A stretch of 64,000 nt of DNA from Tenacibaculum finnmarkense genomovar ulcerans (GTDB lineage: Bacteria; Bacteroidota; Bacteroidia; Flavobacteriales; Flavobacteriaceae), in the NCBI RefSeq assembly GCF_900239495.1, contig NZ_OENE01000048.1, positions 36,873 to 100,872 on the forward strand, written 5' to 3'. The position numbers were made by a program, and so were the translations under genes. Of the stretch, positions 42,546 through 50,944 are shown piece by piece (the first letter of the stretch is position 1; every line of letters begins with the position of its first letter). The notes under the pieces were generated by a model, which worked only from the letters and a program-made list of their open reading frames with translations, searched no databases and had not been told where the DNA came from.

Positions 42546-43499
42546 TTAAAATAATGATTTAATAATTTGTTCAATAGTAATTCCTTCGGCTTCGGCTTTG
42601 TAATTTTTAACAATTCTGTGCGATAATATTGGTACTGAAACTGCTTGAACATCTTCAATATCGGGCGAAAACTTACCTTTTATAGCTGCGTATGCTTTAG
42701 CGGCTAATATTAAATTTTGTGAAGCTCTTGGTCCTGCTCCCCAATCGATATATTTTTTAACTAAAGGCATTGATTTTTCCGATTTTGGGCGTGTTTTAGC
42801 CACCAAACCAACAGCATATTCAATAACATTATCGGCTACTGGAATTTTTCGAATTAGGTGTTGCATTTCAATAATTTCTTGAGAAGAAAGAATAGAATTT
42901 ACGGCTGGTTTATTTGTTGATGTGGTATTTTTTACTACCTGAACTTCTTCTTCAAATGTAGGGTATTCTAAATGAATAGAAAACATAAACCTATCTAATT
43001 GGGCTTCTGGCAACGGGTATGTTCCTTCTTGCTCTATAGGATTTTGGGTGGCTAACACAAAAAATGGCAGGTCTAATTTATAGTGATTTCCAGAAATAGT
43101 TACTGATTTTTCTTGCATCGCCTCTAATAAAGCAGCTTGGGTTTTTGGCGGTGTACGGTTAATTTCATCAGCTAAAATAATATTAGAAAAAATAGGTCCT
43201 TTTATAAATTTAAACTGACGGTTTTCATCTAAAATTTCGCTTCCTAAAATATCCGAAGGCATTAAATCGGGTGTAAACTGAATACGACTAAACTGCAAAC
43301 CCAATACTTCCGATATGGTATTTACTAGCAGTGTTTTTGCCAATCCTGGCACACCTATTAAAAGAGAATGACCTCCACAAAGAACAGATAATAGCGTATA
43401 ATCAACAGCCGATTGCTGCCCAACGATAACCTTACCTATTTCTTGTTGTAATTGACTGAATTTTTTAACTAAATTATTTACAGCGGCTACATCTGACAT
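42546..43499 (-). CDS. MoxR-family AAA+ ATPase
   Basis: A 317-residue AAA+ chaperone. Walker A is GVPGLAKTLL (about residues 45-55), Walker B ILADEINR (about 110-117), with sensor-1 ATQNP following and the C-terminal AAA-lid domain complete. MoxR ATPases usually remodel a VWA-domain partner or metal insertion target, with DUF58 and VWA genes next to them. None are present here; only the SnoaL-like lipoprotein follows. The gene thus seems detached from the usual BatA-type operon. Start ATG 43499. Confidence 0.93.
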   Translation of the reverse strand: MSDVAAVNNLVKKFSQLQQEIGKVIVGQQSAVDYTLLSVLCGGHSLLIGVPGLAKTLLVNTISEVLGLQFSRIQFTPDLMPSDILGSEILDENRQFKFIKGPIFSNIILADEINRTPPKTQAALLEAMQEKSVTISGNHYKLDLPFFVLATQNPIEQEGTYPLPEAQLDRFMFSIHLEYPTFEEEVQVVKNTTSTNKPAVNSILSSQEIIEMQHLIRKIPVADNVIEYAVGLVAKTRPKSEKSMPLVKKYIDWGAGPRASQNLILAAKAYAAIKGKFSPDIEDVQAVSVPILSHRIVKNYKAEAEGITIEQIIKSLF

Positions 43500-43553
43500 A
43501 GAATAAATTTTAAATTTACGTATTTCAAAAATAGTGTTTTAGAAACTATTAAA

Positions 43554-43588
43554 AAACAAGAATCCCGCTAAAGGCGGGATTCTTGTTT
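43554..43588 (-). terminator. Intrinsic terminator after the SurA-like gene
   Basis: AAACAAGAATCCCGC/GCGGGATTCTTGTTT, a perfect 15-bp stem with a 5-base loop, 19 bases past the stop at 43607. Confidence 0.92.
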
Positions 43589-43606
43589 TACTAAAATTAG
43601 TAGGGA

Positions 43607-44986
43607 TTATTTATGTTCTTTTTTCCAGTCTTTTTTAAAGACACACTTCTTATAATCGCTTGATAATTTGATGTAGGTTTCTTGTATTTTTTCTTTAGAC
43701 CACTTGGCAATTTTTTCTTCTTTTTTCTTCGCCAAGGCAAATTCTTGTAATTTCACATAGTCATCTACCAGATTTGCTTTATGTGTTTGTGTTTTTGTTT
43801 TTAATAAAATCACTTTATACATTTTTTTACCCTCTCGAGTTTCATCATAATGAATATCTGATAAATCTCCTTGATTAAGCTCGCTAATTCTACCAAATAA
43901 TTCTGGTGCCATTCTAGTTAATTCAAAAGTAGTTTCTTGTGTATATGGGTTAATTAATAACCCGCCATTGTTTTTAGTTTCTTCTTCTTCTGAATATTTT
44001 TTTACAGCATCTTCAAAAGTTATTTTCTTTTCTTTAATATCTTTTACAATATTTTGAATAGCTTGTTTTGTTTCTTTTAATTTTTCATCAGCAATTTCTG
44101 GCTGTAGTAATATATGAGAAACCTCACGTCCGTTACCTCTTATTTTATTTAGTAAAATAATATGGTATCCAAAAGGCGATTTAAAAGGTGCTGATATTTG
44201 CCCTTCTTCTAATGAAAAAGCTACTTCTTTAAATTCTTTTACAAAGTTAGTTTCTTTGGTAATAACCCCCATGTTTCCGCTGTTTTGAGCAGCACTTGGG
44301 TCTTCAGAGTTTATAATTGCTTTTAATTTAAAACTAGCACCATTTTCAACCTGCTTTTTAATTTCATTAAGCTTGTTAATAACACGTTCTATTTCTTGCG
44401 GTGTTGGTTCTGCATTTAAAACTAATTGCGCTATCGATACTTGCGCAGGAATTTCTGGCAATTCATTTTTATCATTTAATCCTTTAAAATAAACACGTAT
44501 TTCTTCGGGAGTTACATCTACTTTTTCTGTAATCTTTAACTGCTCCTTTTCAATAAGAATATTTTCTTTTTGTACCCTCGCTAATTCTTTTTTAAGGTCT
44601 TCAATATCGTTAAAACCATAGGCTTTAATTACTTTTTCTTCACTTCCGTATTGGTTGGTAAAATAAGAAATACTTCGTTGTACTTTACTATCAACATCTG
44701 ACTGAGCAACAACAACACTATCAATAACTCCATGGTGAGCTAATAATTTTTGTTCCATTAGTTCCTCTAACATTTCACAGTTAGAAATTTTTATTTTCCC
44801 TTCGCTTCTAACCTCAACTTCTTGTTTAAATTTATCAATATCAGAATCTAAAACAATGTTTTTACCAACAACCACAGCCACACCATCAACTTTGTTTTGT
44901 TGTGCATTTACACTCCCTAAACCTACCAAAAAAAAGGTAAATAACAGGCTAGTATTCTTTAAAGTTTTTATTTTGAATTGCATCAT
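43607..44986 (-). CDS. SurA-like periplasmic peptidyl-prolyl isomerase/chaperone
   Basis: A 459-residue exported protein. Signal peptide to about residue 29 (SVNAQ), an N-terminal SurA chaperone domain (about 35-165), then two parvulin-type PPIase domains: about 180-285 (QVSIAQLVLNAEP to FGYHIILLNK) and 285-395 (REVSHILLQPEI to GGLLINPY). SurA escorts outer-membrane proteins to the BAM complex. Its start overlaps the end of the upstream gene by 38 bases, showing tight coupling. A short basic C-terminal tail follows. ATG 44986 or the next codon 44983 could serve as start. Confidence 0.92.
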   Translation of the reverse strand: MMQFKIKTLKNTSLLFTFFLVGLGSVNAQQNKVDGVAVVVGKNIVLDSDIDKFKQEVEVRSEGKIKISNCEMLEELMEQKLLAHHGVIDSVVVAQSDVDSKVQRSISYFTNQYGSEEKVIKAYGFNDIEDLKKELARVQKENILIEKEQLKITEKVDVTPEEIRVYFKGLNDKNELPEIPAQVSIAQLVLNAEPTPQEIERVINKLNEIKKQVENGASFKLKAIINSEDPSAAQNSGNMGVITKETNFVKEFKEVAFSLEEGQISAPFKSPFGYHIILLNKIRGNGREVSHILLQPEIADEKLKETKQAIQNIVKDIKEKKITFEDAVKKYSEEEETKNNGGLLINPYTQETTFELTRMAPELFGRISELNQGDLSDIHYDETREGKKMYKVILLKTKTQTHKANLVDDYVKLQEFALAKKKEEKIAKWSKEKIQETYIKLSSDYKKCVFKKDWKKEHK

Positions 44987-45845
44987 TTATCAAGGTTTTT
45001 TCTATCTCTCTAATTAATTCTAATTTTCTTTTGTGTAAAATTATTTGCTTAATCCTAGGACGTACAAATATTAAAGGGGCGCTCGCATTTTTTGGCAACC
45101 TCTTTTTTACAGCCACCAAATATACTCCTAAACTATCTTCTTTTTGTATGTATTTTGAAATTTTTAACAAACTTTGCGTGGTTTGCAGCTGAAAAGGAGG
45201 GATTATTTTAGGCAAATAAGAAAATGGCACCCAGGTTGTATCTCCTAATCGATACGATTTGAAGTTTAACAAATAACGTTCTAATTCTTCTCTATCGGAT
45301 TGTTTTGATGATTTAAAATTTTTAATAACCTCGGCTTTATCTAAAAAATCTTTTCCAAAGTTAATATATTCAAATTGTAAAATTTCTTCGTTTAATTTAA
45401 AATTTTCTTTATTTTTATAATAATACGTTTCTATTTCTTGCAAGGCTACAACAGTATCTAACTGTTGTTTTATTAAACGTTCTTTGTAGCCATTTATATA
45501 CAGACTGTTTTTATAATTATGAACTAGGTCCGCTATTTTTTTACTATTAAGTTCCGATATATTTTCTTCTGCCTTAGCTAATAATAATTGTTTTTTTGCC
45601 CATGAGTAAATAAACCCTCGTGCCATAACAACACTATCTTTTGGGTTTATATCTTTTGGTAACAGCTCTTCAATATCTTTTTTATAAAGATTTTTATTAT
45701 AAACCGTTGCAATAGGTTTGTGCTGTTCTGATACTTTTTTTGTTTTTAAACTGATAAAATCACAGGAAACAACAGATAATGCAATTAAAAAAAAGAGTGT
45801 TTTTTTAATTATTTTTTTACTGATTATATGTTTTTTTAAACTCAC
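44949..45845 (-). CDS. Lipoprotein related to SurA-type isomerases, catalytic domain not evident
   Basis: A 298-residue lipoprotein: a long basic start, the lipobox ALSVVSCD, then IATVYNKNLYKKDIEELLP, the SurA/PrsA-type N-terminal helix-strand start. A coiled, charged region follows, but the parvulin signature seen twice in the next gene cannot be traced. It is the upstream partner of the SurA-like gene and overlaps it by 38 bases, so it probably supports outer-membrane protein folding as a membrane-anchored chaperone. The assignment to the SurA_N family is moderate. Confidence 0.78.
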   Translation of the reverse strand: MSLKKHIISKKIIKKTLFFLIALSVVSCDFISLKTKKVSEQHKPIATVYNKNLYKKDIEELLPKDINPKDSVVMARGFIYSWAKKQLLLAKAEENISELNSKKIADLVHNYKNSLYINGYKERLIKQQLDTVVALQEIETYYYKNKENFKLNEEILQFEYINFGKDFLDKAEVIKNFKSSKQSDREELERYLLNFKSYRLGDTTWVPFSYLPKIIPPFQLQTTQSLLKISKYIQKEDSLGVYLVAVKKRLPKNASAPLIFVRPRIKQIILHKRKLELIREIEKTLINDAIQNKNFKEY

Positions 45846-45964
45846 TTAAATATACTTGCGTTTATTTTTACTTCTTTTTTTCGATTTGCAACAACTACAA
45901 ATCGGTTTTTAACGCCTTAAAAACTATTAAAATTTTTAAGGCTATTCAAAAATTTTTTTTGATA

Positions 45965-46246
45965 TTATAATGAAATAATACCTTTAATAACATCTGCTCT
46001 TTTATAATAAGCAATTACCTCTTGGGCATTTTTAACATTTAAAAAAATAGAAAGACTGTTATATTTACCTGTTTTTGACTGTTTGGTTTTAATAACCGCC
46101 CCCCCATTACTAAACACTTCTTTTACTTCTTCTGCCTGATTTTCATCCGTAGGTACAATAAATTTAAACAAATATTTCGTAGGAAATGTTGTTGTGTCTT
46201 CTAATTGTCCTTTCAATTTAATATAAAATGCTTCTCTATCTGACAT
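45965..46246 (-). CDS. DUF493 family protein (YbeD-like)
   Basis: A 93-residue ferredoxin-like-fold protein. TKYLFKFIVPTDENQAEEV, the TKQSKTGKYNSLSIFLNVKN block and YYKRADVIKGIISL match DUF493. E. coli YbeD is a small soluble protein that resembles an allosteric regulatory domain; its function is unknown. Length is normal. It starts at ATG 46246 and is divergent from the NadR-like gene; it seems monocistronic. Confidence 0.88.
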   Translation of the reverse strand: MSDREAFYIKLKGQLEDTTTFPTKYLFKFIVPTDENQAEEVKEVFSNGGAVIKTKQSKTGKYNSLSIFLNVKNAQEVIAYYKRADVIKGIISL

Positions 46247-46345
46247 AATACTTAACTATTATCGTTTTTAAAATTAATTTTTCATCCTTAAAAAATGATC
46301 TGGCACAAAATTACACTATTTATTACATTTATAAATTGAAACTTA

Positions 46346-46353
46346 TATTTTTG
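46346..46353 (+). promoter_or_regulatory. -7 element (TATTTTTG) of a probably leaderless transcript
   Basis: TATTTTTG ends 4 bases before the ATG at 46358. Transcription would start at or within a base or two of the start codon. Confidence 0.6.
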
Positions 46354-46357
46354 CAGC

Positions 46358-46888
46358 ATGCAACAAAAAATAGTTTTAATAGGTGGTCCTGGCACAGGCA
46401 AGTCTTCAATTTTAAACGAGTTTATAAATCTTGGTTATAATTGCATGCCTGAAATTTCGAGAGAAGTAACGCTAAAGGCCAAAAAAGAAGGAATAGAGCA
46501 ATTGTTTTTAGAACAACCTTTGCTTTTTAGTGAAATGCTACTGCAAGGTAGAGAACAACAATATTTAGATGCTGAAAAGAATGATGCAGATATCATTTTT
46601 TTTGACAGAGGAATACCAGATGTACATGCGTACATGAATTATTTAGGAAGTGAATACCCGCCTATTTTCAAACAAAAAAGTGGTCAGTATTTATATACTA
46701 AAGTATTTATGTGCCCACCATGGAAAAGTATTTATAAATCTGATAATGAAAGATATGAAACCTTTGAACAAGCAGTCGAGATTGATGAATTTTTAAAAAA
46801 ATCATACCTAGAAATTGGTTATGAAATTATAACTGTTCCTTTTGGAACTGTAAGGGAACGCTGCGATTTTATTTTACAATCGATTTAA
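46358..46888 (+). CDS. NadR/Ttd14-like AAA ATPase or kinase
   Basis: A 176-residue P-loop protein opening with MQQKIVLIGGPGTGKSSIL (Walker A GGPGTGKS) and with DIIFFDRGIPD in the second acidic motif position. It belongs to the AAA_28 group that includes the NadR nicotinamide-riboside-kinase domain; the family phosphorylates small molecules or binds nucleotides, but this member's substrate is unknown. Four bases separate it from recQ, so they share a transcript. No adenylyltransferase domain is fused. Confidence 0.85.
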   Translation: MQQKIVLIGGPGTGKSSILNEFINLGYNCMPEISREVTLKAKKEGIEQLFLEQPLLFSEMLLQGREQQYLDAEKNDADIIFFDRGIPDVHAYMNYLGSEYPPIFKQKSGQYLYTKVFMCPPWKSIYKSDNERYETFEQAVEIDEFLKKSYLEIGYEIITVPFGTVRERCDFILQSI

Positions 46889-46892
46889 AAAA

Positions 46893-48779
46893 ATGTATGA
46901 AAAATCGATAGAAATATTAACGCATTACTGGAAGCATCAATCTTTCAGAGCACCTCAACAAGAAATTATAACGGCTGTTTTAAACCGAAAAGATACCATC
47001 GCCTTGTTACCTACGGGCGGTGGAAAATCTATCTGTTTTCAAATTCCTGCTTTAATTAACGATGGCGTTTGCATTGTTATTTCGCCACTAATTGCCCTAA
47101 TGCAAGACCAGGTAGATAGCCTTGTTAATAGAGGAATAAAAGCAACAATAATTCCTTCAGGAAGTTCTCAAGACGAAATAATTACACTTTTTGACAATAT
47201 TCGCTTCGGAAAAACGAAATTTTTATACATTTCTCCCGAACGTTTACAGTCGCGTTTTATTCAAGAAAAGATAAAACAACTAGCGGTTAATTTAATTGCC
47301 ATTGATGAGGCGCATTGTATTTCAGAATGGGGACACGATTTTCGTCCTTCGTATCAAAATATTGCTATTTTAAAAGAACTGCAACCAAAAGTCCCTTTTA
47401 TCGCCTTAACAGCAACGGCAACTAAAAAGGTTGTGAACGATATTATTGTTTCGCTAAAACTTGATACCCCTAAAATTTTCAAAAAATCTTTTTATCGAAA
47501 AAATTTAGCCTATCAAATTTTTCAAACCGATGATAAACTTCGTAAACTAAATCAGATTTTTACCAAAACAAAAGGTTCGGCAATTGTTTATGTAAATTCA
47601 AGAGCCAAAACAAAAAATATTGCCAGCTATTTAAATGCGAAAGGATTTAAGAGTTCTTTTTATCATGCAGGCTTAACAATTCAAGAAAAAGAACGTGCTT
47701 TTGATAATTGGATGACCGAAAAAACACCCATTATAGTTGCCACAAATGCCTTTGGAATGGGAATAGACAAGCCAAATGTGCGGGTGGTAATTCATTTAAA
47801 CCTTCCTGGATCTATCGAAAATTATATTCAAGAAGCTGGGCGTGGCGGACGAGACGGAAACAAAGCTTTCTCAGTAGTTTTAAACAATCAGAATGACCTC
47901 AAAAAAAGTACTGATTTATTAGAAAAATCACTTCCTAATATTGCTGATATAAAATTAGTTCATCGAAAATTATATCAGCAATTTCAAATTACAAAAGGCG
48001 AATTGATTGAAACAGCTTTCGATTTTAATTTCTTAGAATTTTGTACAAAATATACCTTTAACGCAACTAAAACACATGCTGTTCTACAACTGTTAAATAG
48101 CAACGGAATTATTGAATTAAATGCCAATTTTCAACAAAAATCAAGCATTTATTTTATCGTTTCAAGCAAACAGGTGATTTTATATTGGCAGCAAAATCCA
48201 GCAGCAAAAAATTTTATACAAACACTTTTGCGTTTATATGGCGGAGTTTTTGAAAATCCTGTAAAAATTGATGAATTTTATATCGCCAAAAAAACAGGCA
48301 TTACCTCCTGGCAAGTTGTAAAGGAATTAGAACGAATGCTTGAAAAAAATATACTTGAATACCAAAAAGCAAATGATAATTCTGAATTATTTTTTTTACA
48401 GCCAAGAGAAGATGATAAAACAATTAATAGGGTTTCAAAAAATATTGAGCTGTATTTAGCTCAAAAAAAGAAAAAACAGCAAGATTTAATTCATTTTTTA
48501 AAAAATAATGACCTTTGTAGAAGCGTGCAATTATTAAATTATTTTAATGAAGAGACTACTAATAATTGTGGTATTTGCGATGTTTGCCTACAACATAAAC
48601 AAACGTTTTATATTAATCCGAAGCAAATTATTAGCTTATTAAACAAAAAAGATGCTTTAACTGTTGCTCAAATAGCTACAGCCCTGCACCAAAAAGAAGC
48701 TAACATTTTAATACTTTTACGAACGCTTTTATCCGAAGAAAAAATTAGCGTTACTAACAATAAATATTTTTTACTATAA
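46893..48779 (+). CDS. recQ: ATP-dependent DNA helicase RecQ
   Basis: A 628-residue 3'-5' helicase of the RecQ family acting in recombination repair. Motifs: LPTGGGKSICFQIPAL (I), DEAHCISEWGHDFRP (II), ALTATAT (III), YVNSRAKTKNIA (IV) and QEAGRGGRDG (VI). The C-terminal zinc module is intact (NNDLCRSVQLLNYF, then CGICDVC), followed by a winged helix. No HRDC domain is evident, so this is a shorter RecQ type. It follows the NadR-like gene after 4 bases and precedes fmt by 24. Confidence 0.95.
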   Translation: MYEKSIEILTHYWKHQSFRAPQQEIITAVLNRKDTIALLPTGGGKSICFQIPALINDGVCIVISPLIALMQDQVDSLVNRGIKATIIPSGSSQDEIITLFDNIRFGKTKFLYISPERLQSRFIQEKIKQLAVNLIAIDEAHCISEWGHDFRPSYQNIAILKELQPKVPFIALTATATKKVVNDIIVSLKLDTPKIFKKSFYRKNLAYQIFQTDDKLRKLNQIFTKTKGSAIVYVNSRAKTKNIASYLNAKGFKSSFYHAGLTIQEKERAFDNWMTEKTPIIVATNAFGMGIDKPNVRVVIHLNLPGSIENYIQEAGRGGRDGNKAFSVVLNNQNDLKKSTDLLEKSLPNIADIKLVHRKLYQQFQITKGELIETAFDFNFLEFCTKYTFNATKTHAVLQLLNSNGIIELNANFQQKSSIYFIVSSKQVILYWQQNPAAKNFIQTLLRLYGGVFENPVKIDEFYIAKKTGITSWQVVKELERMLEKNILEYQKANDNSELFFLQPREDDKTINRVSKNIELYLAQKKKKQQDLIHFLKNNDLCRSVQLLNYFNEETTNNCGICDVCLQHKQTFYINPKQIISLLNKKDALTVAQIATALHQKEANILILLRTLLSEEKISVTNNKYFLL

Positions 48780-48803
48780 TTTTTACTATAAACTTTACTA
48801 TAA

Positions 48804-49748
48804 ATGAGAGATTTACGCATCGTTTTTATGGGAACGCCTGATTTTGCGGTAACCATTTTAAAACACCTTATCGAAAATGATTATAATGTAGTTGGCGTAA
48901 TTACCGCGGCAGATAAACCTGCTGGTAGAGGTCGTAAACTAAACCAATCTGCTGTAAAAAAATATGCGCTTTCTCAAGAGCTTCCTATTTTACAGCCTAC
49001 AAATTTAAAAGATGAAGCCTTTCAGGCAGATTTAAAAAAATGGAACGCTAATTTACAGATTGTCGTTGCTTTTAGAATGTTGCCAAAAACAGTTTGGGCA
49101 ATGCCTGAATTTGGTACTTTTAACCTGCACGCTTCTTTATTGCCTGATTATCGTGGTGCCGCTCCTATTAATTGGGCTATTATTAATGGCGAAACTAAAA
49201 CAGGTGTTACTACTTTTTTTATTGATGATAAAATAGATACAGGTGAAGTTATTTTACAAAAATCGGTAGCTATTAAAGATGATGAAATTGTTGGGCAGCT
49301 ACACGACCGATTAATGAATTTAGGTGCTGGTTTAGTTGCTGAAACCTTAGATTTAATCGCCACAGGAAATGTTCCTACGACAAAACAACCCGAATTAGAA
49401 GAAAAGCCTGCACATAAACTGTTTGCTGATAACTGTAAAATAGATTGGTCTAAATCTTTAAATGATATTTACAATCATATCCGTGGATTAAACCCATATC
49501 CTGCCGCTTGGACAAGCATAAAAAATGGCGAAACAGAAATTTCAGCTAAAATATACGGAACAACAAAAGAATTTGCCGAGCATGATTTAGCCAATGGAAC
49601 TCTTGTAACTTCTAAAAAAGAATTAAAAATTGCCGTAAAAGAGGGGTATCTTATTATTAATGAAATTAAAATTTCAGGTAAAAAATTAATGGATGCTAAA
49701 AGTTTATTAAATGGTTTTCAATTTTCTGAAGATGCAAAAGCCCTGTAA
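48804..49748 (+). CDS. fmt: Methionyl-tRNA formyltransferase
   Basis: A 314-residue enzyme that formylates initiator Met-tRNA using 10-formyl-THF made by FolD (also in this window). MRDLRIVFMGTPDFAVTIL starts the Rossmann-like domain; the catalytic SLLPDYRGAAPINWAI is complete, with the Asn/His/Asp set (NLHASLLP, DTGEVI). A C-terminal OB-like domain follows. It lies 24 bases past recQ; the junction holds three copies of the TTTACTATAA motif. Start ATG 48804. Confidence 0.97.
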   Translation: MRDLRIVFMGTPDFAVTILKHLIENDYNVVGVITAADKPAGRGRKLNQSAVKKYALSQELPILQPTNLKDEAFQADLKKWNANLQIVVAFRMLPKTVWAMPEFGTFNLHASLLPDYRGAAPINWAIINGETKTGVTTFFIDDKIDTGEVILQKSVAIKDDEIVGQLHDRLMNLGAGLVAETLDLIATGNVPTTKQPELEEKPAHKLFADNCKIDWSKSLNDIYNHIRGLNPYPAAWTSIKNGETEISAKIYGTTKEFAEHDLANGTLVTSKKELKIAVKEGYLIINEIKISGKKLMDAKSLLNGFQFSEDAKAL

Positions 49749-49794
49749 GCCTTTATACATCGGCTTTAGCCATTTTTAACGAAAAACAAGTAGG

Positions 49795-49828
49795 GTTATT
49801 AACAATTTCAGGAATGTTATTAACAATT
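49795..49828. promoter_or_regulatory. Direct repeat upstream of the HU promoter
   Basis: GTTATTAACAATT occurs at 49795-49807 and again at 49816-49828, 21 bases apart (two helical turns), 24 bases before the HU -33 box. Phased spacing suggests protein binding. TTATTAACA matches the DnaA-box consensus TTATCCACA at 7 of 9 positions, but other binders are equally possible. Confidence 0.4.
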
Positions 49829-49851
49829 GACTGTTTTTTTGATCTAAAAAC

Positions 49852-49881
49852 TTGCAAGGAACTCCATTCCTACTATATTTG
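49852..49881 (+). promoter_or_regulatory. Complete flavobacterial promoter of the HU gene
   Basis: The -33 TTG at 49852-49854 and -7 TATATTTG at 49874-49881 are separated by 19 bases, the textbook Bacteroidota spacing. The leader to the ATG at 49932 would be about 45 bases. Confidence 0.8.
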
Positions 49882-49931
49882 TTGAGCTATTAAGCGAAAA
49901 ACAAAAATTAATTTTTAAAAATATTAAAATT

Positions 49932-50207
49932 ATGAACAAATCAGATTTAATCGATGCAATGGCTGCTGATGCAGGAATTTCTAAAGCTTCTGCTAAACTT
50001 GCATTAGACTCTTTAACTACTAACGTTACTACTTCTTTAAAAGCTGGAGAAAAAGTTGCTTTAGTTGGATGGGGAACTTGGTCTGTTTCTGAAAGAGCTG
50101 CTAGAACTGGTAGAAACCCTCAAACAGGAAAAGAAATTCAAATTGCTGCTAAAAATGTAGTAAAGTTTAAGGCAGGTGCTGGTTTAAGCGATTCTGTAAA
50201 CAACTAA
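49932..50207 (+). CDS. HU-family nucleoid DNA-binding protein
   Basis: A 91-residue histone-like protein. [19 protein letters not shown] forms the helical dimer part, [24 protein letters not shown] gives the beta-arm with the conserved NPQTG turn that intercalates DNA, and [10 protein letters not shown] the end. Length is standard. It carries the best promoter in the window and few rare codons, consistent with high expression. It is flanked by a strong terminator and is monocistronic. Confidence 0.96.
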   Translation: MNKSDLIDAMAADAGISKASAKLALDSLTTNVTTSLKAGEKVALVGWGTWSVSERAARTGRNPQTGKEIQIAAKNVVKFKAGAGLSDSVNN

Positions 50208-50230
50208 GAATTTTTCTTAAAATATATTTT

Positions 50231-50266
50231 AAAACAGCATTTAGGAAACTAAATGCTGTTTTTTTT
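50231..50266 (+). terminator. Intrinsic terminator of the HU gene
   Basis: AAAACAGCATTTAG/CTAAATGCTGTTTT with a GAAA loop and a run of eight or more T residues. Confidence 0.94.
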
Positions 50267-50303
50267 GTTATTGATTTTTATACTTTAGTATTATTCTAAA
50301 ACA

Positions 50304-50888
50304 ATGATCATGAAACATGTTTTAATTATTAACGGACACCCAGATAAACAGAGTTATAATTACGCATTATCCGAAGCTTATTTAAAAGGTGCTAGTAAAA
50401 CAACGGCGGTTTTATCTCAAATTAATATTGCTGATTTAGATTTTAACCCGAATTTAGCCTTTGGATATCGTAAAAGAACCGAACTAGAGCCCGATTTATT
50501 AATCGCTATTGATAAAATAAAAAAAGCAACACATATCGTATGGATATTCCCGATGTGGTGGCAAGGCACTCCCGCTATTATGAAAGGATTTATTGACCGT
50601 ACATTTTTGCCAGGTATTACCTATCAACCTATAGAAGGAAAACCATTTCCTGAAAAATTATTAAAAGGAAAATCGGCAAGAATAATTATCACCACCGATA
50701 CGCCTCGATGGTATGATTTTTTAGTGATGAAAAGCCCTGCCCTACGTCAATTTAAAAAAGGAACTTTAGAATTTTGTGGTATTAGCCCTGTTAAAACAAC
50801 CTATATTTCGCCTATTAAAAACTCTAGTATTTCGTTTAGAAACAAATGGATAGAAAAAATAACCCTGTTAGGTGAACAATTAAAATAA
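50304..50888 (+). CDS. NAD(P)H-dependent flavodoxin-fold oxidoreductase (NQO/MdaB-like)
   Basis: A 194-residue flavodoxin-like protein. KHVLIINGHPDKQSYNYALSE is the FMN/FAD phosphate-binding loop; IVWIFPMWWQGTPAIMKGFID is the second family signature shared by NQO1, MdaB and KefF. It likely reduces quinones or nitro compounds with two electrons. Two in-frame ATGs (50304 and 50310) are possible starts. It is alone between two terminators. Confidence 0.9.
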   Translation: MIMKHVLIINGHPDKQSYNYALSEAYLKGASKTTAVLSQINIADLDFNPNLAFGYRKRTELEPDLLIAIDKIKKATHIVWIFPMWWQGTPAIMKGFIDRTFLPGITYQPIEGKPFPEKLLKGKSARIIITTDTPRWYDFLVMKSPALRQFKKGTLEFCGISPVKTTYISPIKNSSISFRNKWIEKITLLGEQLK

Positions 50889-50893
50889 AGCAC

Positions 50894-50930
50894 AAAAAAA
50901 TCCGAAGTAATTTTACTTCGGATTTTTTTT
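50894..50930. terminator. Bidirectional terminator
   Basis: AAAAAAATCCGAAGTAA/TTACTTCGGATTTTTTT, a 17-bp stem with two unpaired bases, between convergent genes. Confidence 0.93.
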
Positions 50931-50944
50931 ATTATATAATAATA

